64,000 nucleotides of DNA from Ciona savignyi (taxonomy: Eukaryota > Chordata > Ascidiacea > Phlebobranchia > Cionidae): positions 434,693-498,692 of the forward strand of contig CH003275.1 of the NCBI GenBank assembly GCA_000149265.1, read 5' to 3'. The position numbers were made by a program, and so were the translations under genes. The first letter of the stretch is position 1. Each line of letters starts with the position of its first letter. This document shows, one piece after another, positions 51,132 to 62,600 of the stretch. The notes beneath the pieces were generated by a model. It was not told the origin of the DNA, made no database searches, and worked only from the letters and a program-made list of their open reading frames with translations.

Positions 51132-52649
51132 TTACTGCGCGTTTCTCTTTACCACTTTTCCTATAAATCAATGTAAAAAAATCCCGGTAGGGGTAACAGA
51201 AACGCACAATAGACGGACATAAACTGCCAGTTTTGATTAAATGTTGCAATTGAGCCGCTTCGGCGTAAGGATCTATGCGGTAATTCGGTGAAAGCATTTT
51301 CAAATGGAATGACGGTTCCAGGAATTCTGGTTAGCAACAAAACCTGATATGTGTTTGTTTGGCAGGGCGGTGGAAACAAAGCTATCATGGCAGTATATCT
51401 GCGTCATATTACCATGGTTCCGGTCATATGGATTTGCACACACAAATAAACCTTAAACACGCGCCACCCGTGCAACTGCGGTTTATTTCCAGGTCATGAT
51501 GCGTAAACAAATAAACCTTGATAAGCGCACCGCATTCAATACCCAATTGATGGCTTGCATTGCCATAAGGTTATAACGTTAATAAAATTGATATGACTAC
51601 GTTATGTGGCGCTTTAGTGCAGGTGCAACTGTGAGACCTCCGTGGCAGGTACGTGAAAGTCTCACGTTCTTGTTTACAAAACCTGTCAGTCGCCCGAGTC
51701 TGAACCGCGCTGAATCTCCATTGTCCGTTTGTTGAATCGATATTACGTCACTTGTATCGCCTCGAAAACACTTTTCCCCGCGAGTTACCAACAGCGAGAC
51801 AACCAATTGTTACAAGTACGTGACTCACAAAAGACAGAGATTCGTCACACATCACGTGGTCCTCATTAAAGCCACTTAACTTCACGCCGAAGAGAATGAA
51901 AGAAATAAGAGAGAATCGTTTTTCTACAATCTCTCTCACTTTGTCGACGTCAGCGTTTGTCAACAAAACAAAAGAAAAAGGCGGTTAGAATAAAACAATA
52001 CGCATGGTACACATGGGGCACAATGTGTAAGTTGTGTTGATCCCGATGTTTGCGTTGTTGGATTCGACGGTTTATAAATGCTGATAATCTTTTTAATAAG
52101 TAACTGATGTATTCTAAGCGATACCTGGATTCATAAACTCAAAACAACAAACTATTATTAATTCGAATACAGTTCGGAAATTTAAATGTCTAAATTATGA
52201 AATGCATATTGAAATCCGTGAATTAGGATTGAAATTGTGTAATGCAATGTGTCGGAGAAGTAGCGCTTTTGCAGGCTTTACTATATGTTACCTATCTGAC
52301 TAAAAGTAGAATGCAATTAAATAAGGCGATTACGTCAGTGTGGTACCAGTCAGAGTTACAAATATATAACGATGTGCAGACTACAGGCTTAGCATGGTTA
52401 TGTTCACAGGCGCTGTTTCGCTACCTTAAAAGGAAACGACCGAAATAGACTTGCCAAGGTACATTAAGATTTTGGCAAGTTGATTTATAGACGCTTTAAA
52501 TCAAGATTTCTATCTTAGATCTGCTGTTTTATCTGTCTATGTTTGTAGGCTTGCGGTTTCGCAGAACTAATTTTGTTGAGCATGATAAGATTTACTTTAA
52601 CCTTAACGTTCTTTTTTACAGAAAATTAAACTTCGTGAAAAGCACATTT
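51132..52649. other. Spacer before the PH-like gene
   Basis: Relatively GC-rich, with several CACGTG and TGACGTCA-like motifs around 51590-51950. Open frames occur on both strands (51388-51161 and 51966-51748 on the minus strand; 51603-51734 on the plus strand), none with a recognisable domain. It may be regulatory or hold unrecognised exons. Confidence 0.35.
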
Positions 52650-53378
52650 ATGATAAGTATGACTCCATTATCTGACGAAGGCGCCCCTTTGCATTATTCC
52701 GGCGAAGCGAAAACTGGCAATCTGCTTCTATGCTCAGAAGTTGGTTCTTTACACAAAGAAAAAATAAAGGAACCTATCCTCCCTGCAAAAGCTTCGAAAT
52801 CACGACTCTCGGTTCTTAAGAACGGCGCTATCCGACCGAACTTTGGAGGAATTAAATCCGAATTTCCGGGATCGAATTCCGTTTCCAAATTACCTCGTCT
52901 CGTGAAAGTTAGCGTCTACACCAAAGCCGCTGACCCATACATCATTATCTACGACTCGAATCTTAAATACGCCAAACCCACTGCCTGCATCAAGCTGCTC
53001 AACACCGTCATCAAGCGGACAGGAAACGATAATGACCTCACAGACGAGTTTCAGATATCCACACGTCAGGATGACGTAGATGGGTCGGCCGCCGTGATTC
53101 TTCGAGCCCCAAGCCCAGCCAAACGAGACGAATGGGTGGAATATTTAAATGGGCTCACAGGTGCGTACAGTTCAACGAACTCGCGGCTGACCGGTTATGT
53201 TCCCGGATCCAGCGTTTTGCCGACGCTCGTGGAGCAAGACGACATCGACTCCGAAAACGCCCCATCCGCCGAAAATTTAAAAGCCCCGTCCCGCCGAAAA
53301 TCGCGGGAAGGTCGACGCAACAGTTTAAACAGTCTCGGAATCCGACTGCGTTGTTACAGCATCGGCAAACAAAGATAA
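52650..53378 (+). CDS. PH-domain-like protein, single coding exon
   Basis: 242 codons from ATG 52650 to TAA 53376-53378. An acceptor (CTTTTTTACAG, ending 52620) lies just upstream; the frame is open further 5', but this acceptor suggests the leader ends there, so ATG 52650 or ATG 52659 is the likely start. Residues about 80-180 (LPRLVKVSVYTKAADPYIII, AKPTACIKLLNTVIKR, FQISTRQDD, AAVILRAPSPAKRDEWVEYL) follow a beta-strand series ended by a Trp-containing helix, the pattern of a PH fold. The C-terminal 50 residues are Ser/Arg-rich with SRRKSREGRRNS, a possible kinase-site cluster. No membrane segment. Such domains bind phosphoinositides or proteins; the strand prediction is by eye. Poly(A) signal at 53513-53518. 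Confidence 0.68.
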   Translation: MISMTPLSDEGAPLHYSGEAKTGNLLLCSEVGSLHKEKIKEPILPAKASKSRLSVLKNGAIRPNFGGIKSEFPGSNSVSKLPRLVKVSVYTKAADPYIIIYDSNLKYAKPTACIKLLNTVIKRTGNDNDLTDEFQISTRQDDVDGSAAVILRAPSPAKRDEWVEYLNGLTGAYSSTNSRLTGYVPGSSVLPTLVEQDDIDSENAPSAENLKAPSRRKSREGRRNSLNSLGIRLRCYSIGKQR

Positions 53379-53512
53379 TGTAACATCTCTTGCATCTCGT
53401 ACAACTGCAGGTTATTATTTTATTTCTTAAGACCTCTATGGTGCGTTTCTTTTGTGATCTTTACTTTTCATTTTGTACTTTATTTTGCTCACTTATCAGT
53501 AATGATAAAATC

Positions 53513-53518
53513 AATAAA
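53513..53518 (+). terminator. Poly(A) signal of the PH-like gene
   Basis: AATAAA 135 bases after the stop codon, followed by an A-rich stretch. Confidence 0.55.
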
Positions 53519-56123
53519 AAACAAAAATATAAAAAAAACGATGTGGATTAATACCAAATGTGTCCTCGTGTTCTATCAGGTATACACAAACACGCTTGCG
53601 AGTTAGCGGACATGTGTTTGTTTATAGAGTGCGTACAATCGCGGACCAATTTTAAGGACACAAACCATTTATGCCCTGTCTCATGATGTAAAATGGGCTT
53701 TACGCTCTAGAGTTAAAAATGTGGATAAACGGTTGTTTTTTTTACTGGTCCGAGTATCAATGGAAGATATAAGTTTCCCATAGAAAAGTAAAGCATTTAA
53801 TTGCTAGTTATACACCATCGTACATATGTAGTAACGTTCTCCGTCAAACGGTTGCCATGTTAACATGTCTGTAAAAACAAGACAATACAGTTCCGTGAAA
53901 GCTTTACGAAGAATAACTGGTAAATTTCAAACAAGAATTACGTCATTCAATCTGAATGGAAAAACTTCGGTTGTCAGCATGACGTAGGCGATCGAGTATG
54001 GAGTCGGTTAGTCATTCAATAATAAGGAGGTACAAATATAGAATAACAAACATTGTTAATTCGTTCTTATGTTTACAATCAAATCAACCCACACGACAGG
54101 TTGTATTATTGACAGTCTGTACCGGCGTACTATTCCTATCCATATTTGTACACAAGCAACCTTGATAATTACGCATCAATGCTAGATATTCAAGGTCCCG
54201 GTCACATATATTGATAAGCACACAGACAGCCTTGATAAACGAACCATGTCCATATGTTCTATACATTTACCAACCCAATGATAACAGCTTTGATACGCGA
54301 ACACACGCCGCATATGTCAATTTCGAATGTCATGATCGTATGTATTCGATCACATATGATAAGCACATCATCTCTGCCGCATATTGGCTGCTAAATATAT
54401 ATTACAGTACACATTTTAAACAATGTTTGTGTTAGAACAAAATGGCTGGTTAATATGGAATTCCCCTTTTTAAAGCGTGCTTTTTATGAGTATTAATCAT
54501 TACTGAACAATATGTCGTTTCAAGCTGGTCACAAATAGGCCTAACGGAAACTTCTATTCTGGGTAGATTACGTAACCCGATAAAATGTTAAAATCGGACG
54601 CTAAATAAAATATGACCATATGAGTACAAATCTATTTATAGTTTATAATGTTAATGCGTAGTATATGACTGTTCGTATATGGATATGTAAAACGGAATAT
54701 TTATATTTCTACGAAAAAATGTTTATTTTAAAAAGGAAACTCCCCAACTGGAAAATATTCCTGTATTAACGAAAACTTTAATAGAACCACATAATATAAA
54801 AATTGGAATTCAAGTTTCAAAAGCCGTAGATTCCCCGCTAGGACATCTAAAAGGAGAAGTACTTGGCAAACGCACTTCACCGAGGTGCTCTGGGCTTTTC
54901 ACCAGGTACGTTTTTATACGACATGCGGTACCACATAACAGTTCTTTTTGCCGTACCACATAACAGTTAGGTGTGTCTTCCTTCTTTTTAACAAGTTTCA
55001 GAATTTCTTTACAAACTTTTGAACCACAAGTATTCAGTTACAATTAAATTAAAATATAAATAACGTAATATATATGTGAGGGTTAGCTGTATTTTGGAAA
55101 ATAACAAAATGACCGTACCAGTATTTTGAATGTTTATTCATCTTTTAGTTTCGTAACTGGGAAAACGCCGGGAGTATTATCAAACGGCAATCGTTGTATT
55201 ACTCCTTAGCTATATTCGGTCGGGCAGCATGACTTTGATAAGACTCATTGTGTAGTTAAAAAGAAATAATTTTACCCAGTTTAATATTAGAAATATTCTA
55301 GTAGGGTTATAACGAAACAATAAATCATTGGTTTGTGTACTAAATAAGGCAGTGCAGTTGATGTACAAGCAAAAAAACAAAAGCAATAAGTTTTTACTTT
55401 CAAAAAACACAAACTAAGATTTATTTCGTCATCGAGGTGATTGAAGAGATAAATACTTTGTGGTAACCTTCATCCTCTAACTGCGATCCAGATTATTTTG
55501 CCCTGGGTTAAGTCAAGCAAAACGAAGAACATTTCCGATCCATCTTTTATTCTCTCTTTATTTATTTTAAGCAGTCGCACCCAAGTTTTATAGGGCAAAA
55601 TGAACGCGGAAGTGCACATTAGTTTTCTCGCTAACTTGTAATTTTTACCAACACCCTTAAATTACTTGGTCCAAGTGTTATACCGTATATATTCAAATTA
55701 TTTTTAAATTACTTTACTTAGTAGCATAGGCCTAATCGCACAAAGTTTTTTGCCTGTTATATTCTAATAGAAGAAACTTATATAACTACCATGTACTTGT
55801 GTTTCGATGTGTAAATTGAAGTTATTGCCTTTTTGTTTCTGTTTTATACATTAAATATCTGGGCTTGTACACCGTCCACTAAGTCTCTTGTACAATAACA
55901 CCACCAATTATCAAGTGGTTGGTTTTGGTCATGTCATTTCACAGTTGATAACCACGTTCCCACAACTGAGTTGCCAAAGATAATACATTTAAATATTCGA
56001 ATTATTTAAATATTCGATCATCACTTTCTTTTAAATGATATATATATATATATTTGCTTGAAACTGTCAAAAGTTTGATTAGGTTTTCTTTGTTAGTCAA
56101 TAGGTTTTTTATTTTTATTTAGT

Positions 56124-56238
56124 TTTTCCAACCGAGCCAAGTTTCAAAGCCGATAAAAAATGGGCTCGCCAATGGGACAGTTTTTTGTTTATTCGTTATA
56201 TGTATCGCTTACGTAAACCATTCCACCACACGATTGTA
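56124..56238 (-). mobile_element. tRNA-derived SINE, reverse copy
   Basis: TTTTTCCAACCGAGCCAAG, TTTCAAAGCC (B-box complement, mutated), ATGGGCTCGCC, TATGTATCGCTTACGTAAAC and CATTCCACCACACGATTGTA. Confidence 0.75.
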
Positions 56239-56368
56239 CTAGTTAGATTTACCACAATTATTTCGAAAATTAACTTTTAACCTGCCGCCTAGCGTTAAAT
56301 TACATAAGGTGTATTATCCGCAAGTAGGCAAGGTGTCCGAAACCAAAATAAGGCTTAAACTCATCATG

Positions 56369-56467
56369 AAGGGTCGTGTGGCCGAATGGTTAACGCGGCC
56401 GATTTATATACCAATTCCATATATATAAAAAACGAGCTCATACTGGGATCGAAATTGAGCTTGGTAA
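56369..56467 (+). mobile_element. tRNA-derived SINE, forward copy
   Basis: GGTCGTGTGGCCGAATGGTT, AACGCGGCCGATTTATATAC, a short internal deletion before GAGCTCATACTGGGATCGAA, ending GCTTGGTAAAAAATAAAC. Confidence 0.85.
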
Positions 56468-57178
56468 AAAATAAACTAATTAAATGCACTTCTCAGTCAT
56501 ACACAACACACTGCAATAGTTCAGGTATTCCAACAGTGCGCGCTAGGTAATCTAAGGATTCCTCGTATAATATCACCCCTGTTTTTTTCCACTCAAGGGG
56601 ATAAAACATAAATATTTAATCCTACTAACTAAGCAAATAAAAAACTAAAAAATATTATGGTTGTGCTGGATAATTTTTCAAATACTTTAAACCGAGGTTT
56701 ATGTGTACGCTTTTAAAATCGATAACATTCCATCGATTTTCTTTTATTTAATAAATTTTGCAATTTTATTTAATATCATAACTCGTACCCTAAGCTCTAT
56801 TAAAATCTAAAAAATACGTTATCTCCGATTAAAAGAAGATAATCATATTTATAATGAGTTAACATAAACCTGTGGTTAAAGTAAATGCCGGGAAATTTAA
56901 TTTAATGTGTTTTGCAAGTTAATAGGATTTATTGGTGCATTTAAAGTTACTTTTTCATATATTTTAACTTATGTTGAATAATAAGCTGATATTTCTGTCT
57001 TAAATGACCGTTGTGCTTTCTTTTAAAAGCAAAAAAAGGAACAAATTTTTCTAATACACCGCTATTTTTGTCACAGACGTAACATTTCGAAGTTAATGGT
57101 TTACTGTTTATAACAATTTTTTTTTTGTTTTTGTCGACAACATAGTTTATTTTCAATATAAAAATATAAAAGAGGAAA

Positions 57179-59401
57179 ATGACGTCAACAAAACAACTAA
57201 ACAAAATAACCTTAAAAGGTTCTGCAGCAATTGTGTCGGAATTCTTTTGTAAGTACAGGCTACTGTAAATAGAAATATGATATCATTTTTACAGTTCAGC
57301 AGTATATTCTGACTGTTAATAAGGAAACTTTAAAAGGAGGCAAAGCGGAAAGGAGGGAAACTGCTCACTAAAACTATGGAAACCAATTTAAACCCTCACT
57401 AAATACTCATTTTAACCCCAGAACTTGCCCTAACTCCATGTTTAAAACTGTTTCCCTTCCTTCCGCTTTCCCCCCTTTTAGTTTTCCCCAATACTTATTA
57501 TTGATATTACTAGAATTTATCATTACAGTCTATGGAATCAACAACATATTATACCAACGTGGAGTTTACCCACCAGAGATGTTTAAACAGGAGAAGAAAT
57601 ATGGACTTACCATTCTAACAACCACTGATCCCAGTCTGCTGACCTATTTGAACGATAATGTTTTGCCCCAGTTGACTGGTGAGTTTGCAATTCAATTTTG
57701 TTTAAACTGTACACATTGTTGATTAATAGGTGGTTTTCAGTGAAAAGGTTGTTCAATGAAAATGGTAACTGAACCAGTCTGTTGTGTCCTTGCACAATGC
57801 ACTGATGGGATGCCGTTAATACCTATTGAACAAAAGCAGTATGAATGACTTGTTTATACACAATGCACCGCAATAACTCTGGTTACCTGAGAGGACTAAT
57901 CTGACGATTGCTTCTTTGTAAACATTTTTCTTTTTTTTCATTTTCCTAATCACAGGATGTTTACAGCCACAACATGGTGTACAAAATATTTTAGCAATTT
58001 AGCACAATTTATTGAAGATAATTATCAATGAAAACCCGAAAATTTGTGAAAATTTTATCTGTTCAAAGTTTAACATTTAGTTATATTTCATGTCAAGTCT
58101 CTGATGTATTTATCTCCTGATCAGGTTATATCTCTATTGTGTGTGATGTTATTTAAAATATGAATTTTACAGAATGGCTGGAGAGGGGAGTGGTAAAGCG
58201 ACTGGTTGTGGTAATACGTGAATGTGAAACGAATGAAACTTTGGAAAGATGGCAGTTTGAGATCGAATGTATGGGTGACGACAAAGAGAACAGCAATCCC
58301 AGGTTCTAGAATATAGCACCGAATCTTCTCCGAATTTTAACCGCTTATTCAGTGAAATTATTCATAAATTATTAAATAAGATATAGGCTACTGTATGTGA
58401 TGTCGGTACTGATATGGCATTTTTCCACCAACCTGTCCTGCTAAATATTTGCCGTTCAACCTAAAAGTTGCCTAATTAAAACTGGTCACTAGTTATGCGG
58501 TTGTGTCCTCGGGCAAGACACAAAGCAGAAATCGCCTGAATCCACTGAATTACTGAGCTCTTTAAAACTGAAGGAACCCTCACACTGTAATAAAAAGACA
58601 ATTGTTGGTATGAGACAATAATTCGTTTAATATTTGCAAGGTAATCTGTCAACTGCATTTGTAATAAATATGCTTTATTATCAAATCATACACAAAATTT
58701 ATATTTTCTACAAAATTTAACTGCTAAAAAAATTGATTTAATACTGTTTAAATTTCTTTTAATTTAACAGAGAAAAAGACATCACTGTAATAAATTCCGA
58801 AATCAAAGCGGTCATTCGTCAAATCACAGCAACAGTTACTTTTCTTCCGCTACTGGAAGTCCCATGTAAGTTATTCAGTGGCAATTCAAAACTAACTAAA
58901 AAATGTCATTATTAAAACCATCTTGCTTGTTTCTGACCCCAGTCATACCATTCTCCTGTAACCATTCCTGCCACTCATTGCTCCAACCTAGCTGTGTATG
59001 TGGGCAATGTGTAAAAAAGCTCTACCAGTAGTCGACTCTTTATAGGCAGCAACATTTTGTTTACTGGAATTATGCACAAAGCGTTTTTCCAACCTCTAGT
59101 TTAAAATTTGTTTCTTTGTCATCAAAATTTATATTTTTTCATTTTTTTTTCGCAGATTTTTAATATTTCCATGATTTTGTTGGATTATTTTATTGGCTGA
59201 ACTTCTGTTAAATATTTATCAATCTGGTTTCCAGGTTCATTTGACCTTCTGTTTTACACTAATCAAGACCTGGAAGCACCGGAACAATGGGAAGATTCAA
59301 GTGCTTGCCTCATCGCTAATTCGGAACAAGTCAAACTTCGATCATTTTCAACATCGCGACATAAAGTTGATGGCGCCGTGTCGTATAAGTTTTCTATGTG
59401 A
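57179..59401 (+). CDS. mad2l1: MAD2 spindle checkpoint protein (MAD2L1)
   Basis: Five exons: 57179-57248, 57529-57678, 58173-58302, 58771-58865 and 59235-59401 (TGA), all in phase; 203 residues, against 205 in human MAD2L1. It is a HORMA domain over nearly its whole length: ITLKGSAAIVSEFF, YGINNILYQRGVYPPEMF, KKYGLTILTTTDPSLLTYLN, ETLERWQFEIEC, IRQITATVTFLPLLEV, CSFDLLFYTNQDLEAPEQW and the C-terminal RSFSTSRHKVDGAVSYKFSM that forms the safety-belt strand. MAD2 binds MAD1 and CDC20 at unattached kinetochores and inhibits APC/C. The start ATG gives the expected short N-terminus. Intron 1 holds a MITE (57331-57484) ending 44 bp before the exon 2 acceptor. The gene is convergent with POMT2, stop codons 248 bp apart. 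Confidence 0.97.
57331..57484. mobile_element. Palindromic MITE, copy 3, in MAD2 intron 1
   Basis: Left end TAAAAGGAGGCAAAGCGGAA then AGGAGGGAAACTGCTCACT; right end AAACTGTTTCCCTTCCTTCC then GCTTTCCCCCCTTTTAG, its reverse complement with few mismatches. This is the best preserved of the three copies. Confidence 0.8.
58485..58585 (-). repeat. Interspersed repeat family 2 fragment in MAD2 intron 3
   Basis: Reverse orientation: GTTGTGTCCTCGGGCAAGACA is the complement of the family's CTTGCCCAAGGACACAA block, followed by CTGAATCCACTGAATTACTG. Confidence 0.6.
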
Positions 59402-59649
59402 TTTGTGGACAAAGATATTCCATGATTTTAGTCAGAATACTTGTGCCTTGGTGCAAATGAACTTCTGAGGAAAGTGTCTTCGTACTATTATGTTGTTCAT
59501 CAGTGTGTGTAACACAATACAGTGTTACCCAGTTAAAAAATAACTTACACTGCCATATACATATCAAAAAATTTATTTTAACCGACTTGTGATAACAAAA
59601 TTCAACCAACATGATCATTTTGTGTATTTTGAACTTTGTTGTTGCATTA

Positions 59650-62600
59650 TCACCTACCATACGAGTACTTCTTGTGTGTATAAAAACTATGAGCCACAAG
59701 TGCAAATATAACACAGTACAGTGAGCCTGCTATACCATCCTTTGTGATCCCACAATGCTGTGATAGCACCAGTGAAAGCACAGTGCAAAGGAAATCAACC
59801 AATATGCTGGAAAATAAACACAAAAATATATGAGCTGGAAAATAGTGGTGAAGAAATAAAACCCGATTCATAAGAAAAAATGGCGCAAAATGTATTAACC
59901 AAGCTATCAAGCACCACAAACATGAGTCGAACGTCCGATTTATTGTGCGACTAAAATCTCTACTTGAATGTTTTGACCTTGGTATTTCGATTGTATATCC
60001 TCGTTTTTGCAGAATGTAAGTCAGTAAATACAGGAACGCGAAGACAGGGACCATGATGAGGTTAAGGTGCCAGATGAAAGGGGTCCCAAGCAGGATTATT
60101 CCGTCTTCATTTTTGGAGAACAACTGTCCCTGAAGTATAAGACAAATTAGGAATGTGTCCTGACCAACCAACCACAAAAGGTAATCTCTTCAGCAACTTG
60201 GATGTGGGCACGATGTGTCATACAATACAGGTCAATAAAGCTGGCTCACACTCTGTAATACCTTCCAACAAGTTGGAGGGCACAGTTTATCCGACGATTA
60301 TCTTGTATAAATCCTTCACAGATAGATATCCATACCCACCCTCCCACCCATAGGTGGAAAACCGTGGGGGTAAACAGATTACTTCGTTCCCTGTTTGCTT
60401 ATAGGACAGACTGTTAAATATATGTCTTGCCATAAGGGTCAACCAAGGTTTTAATCTTACCACCTGGCAGCTGACGGTACAAAGTGTAACCCACCTTATA
60501 ATTGATTTATAAATAATACACTCCACCTTGAAATTTATTGGCCAGTGCCACGGTTTGGATGTCTGTTCACCTCGTACAGACTTCAGCTTATTATTCATGT
60601 ACAGCATAACTTTATGTGACTCAATAAACTTTTCAATGAATCCCATTCCAAGTTCGATTCTAGGTTCATTTTCATCCGAACCAGTTGTCTCGATGGTCCA
60701 AATACAACGATCTTGGGATTTCTTTTCACTGGTGCATGTAATCTACATGAAAGGAAGATGGAATTATTTGATTGCCAAGCGATGTTCAGGTTTGATTCTT
60801 GTGAATGAGAAAATGTAAGGGGCTTTTTCGCATGGGTAATCATCAGATCTCCTTGCGCTGTGAGATAGAAATTTAATTTATTACTGCTGGTTGATGGAAC
60901 TGTTGATCTTCCACATATGTTAGGATGAATGAAAAAACCAAGGGGTTTACACACGGGCAATCGTTAGATCACCTTATGGTTACCAGAGCTATTTCAGTGT
61001 GTTCTTAATGATTTACATGTTTCTTCAGTAGAACCCTTTAATTCTGTAGGCTCAGGCAATGTCCTCTTGGAAACCTCCTCAAGGACACAATCGACTAGCT
61101 AACAACCAGTTTCCAACCTGCAACCTTTCGGCTGAAATGCAATACACTACCAAGCTAATCTGTCGAATTTTTACATATGCCACTGCATTAGGTAATGTTA
61201 AGAAATGTAGGTAATTTTATTTAACTACAAAACCATAAATACATATTTTTTTGTTTAACATATTGTGTTTGTAAGTAAATATAATTGATCTATCAAATTT
61301 GTCATCAATTAAACTGATAAACAATTGAGAAAGCAGCATTTGTATATTTAACATTAATCCACTGAGTTCAGCAGATGTCTAATAAGTGCATTGGTCAAGT
61401 AAATAACATACAAGATGGTAGCTGATTTTAATTTTTAGCTGATTATGCTATTCACTGTCACAAAGTTAATATTGCAAAAATAGATGAATATCTTCTAGTC
61501 ACCTCCTTATGATTGGCACCCCACGCAGGCAACGTATGATCACTTAAATGAAGACAACAGCCTGCAGCAACATTCACCAGTTTAACACGACTTTCCAACG
61601 CTCTAAGCTTCGCAGGAAACTGCTTAGTTTCTGAGAAAAATATCGCTTTAAATGTTGAACTATTTGAATTCAATTGATAAATTGTTGTGATAAATATTGT
61701 GTTACGTTGGGGTATCAGCCATGCCTGGTGTTAATCTATGCAGATATTGCTGAAGGGAAGTTTATGGACACTGATCCAAACTTATGTGGCCTATACTTTC
61801 CCAAGCACATAACTACGTAGAAAGTGGTCAGGGTGAATACTGAACCCACATTTGTTCAGTTATCTCCTCAATCCCAATCCTCTAGACCACGTAGCGAGAC
61901 AATACAATGTTACAAAAAAACCAATAGTCTGACATTACACAAACCCACAGATAGAAAAAAACAAATAATGACACCTTGTGTTTCAACCCTCCATTCTCCA
62001 GCACCAGGTTGAAGCTGATTGCTTGGCCCAGCGGCACCAACCATAAAATGTCGTTTTTTCTTCATTGCCCTCAACCACTGTCCATCCTTAGTTGACCCCA
62101 ACACCAGAAGTTGTGATGTACCGGCGTGTATGAGCTGCACGATGTCTCCATTTCGTATGTGACGCTGGTGTGGGTGTAGGTTCAACCATTATTTTCGTAA
62201 AGGTTGCTGGTACCTTATGTCCATAATTGGTTGTTCTATAGGACCTTAGGGTCCAGCTTTTTATCTCTGAGTACTAGATGTGTTCTGATAAAATTAAGTT
62301 TTTCAAAACTATTCTGCTTGTGTTGTGTCACATTAATGTCCAGTTTATTTCAAACATACTGGATTGAAGAATTGGTAAATTGTTAAGGTTTCGGGCTACC
62401 ATTCTCTATTCTTGAATTTAAAAATGAATTGTTAGAAATCGTTGTTTTAACAATAACAGGTTATGCAGCCAAAATGTTTGCAAAGTGCAAATATTGTTTA
62501 ACTGTACAGAATTTCTTTGATGTTTTTATTGCAAAAAACATGAATTTGTGTGATTACCGAATCTGAGTTTTTTAAACTTCTGATATTCCAGTGGTTGCTT

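Larger units (their letters stand above)
53379..57178. other. Intergenic, between PH-like gene and MAD2
   Basis: Poly(A) signal AATAAA at 53513-53518. Beyond that, AT-rich DNA without exon-like blocks. Contains a (TA)n tract near 56037-56052, SINE copies at 56124-56238 (-) and 56369-56467 (+), and a weak repetition of CCTTGATAA/CATATG-like words at 54128-54310. Confidence 0.5.
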
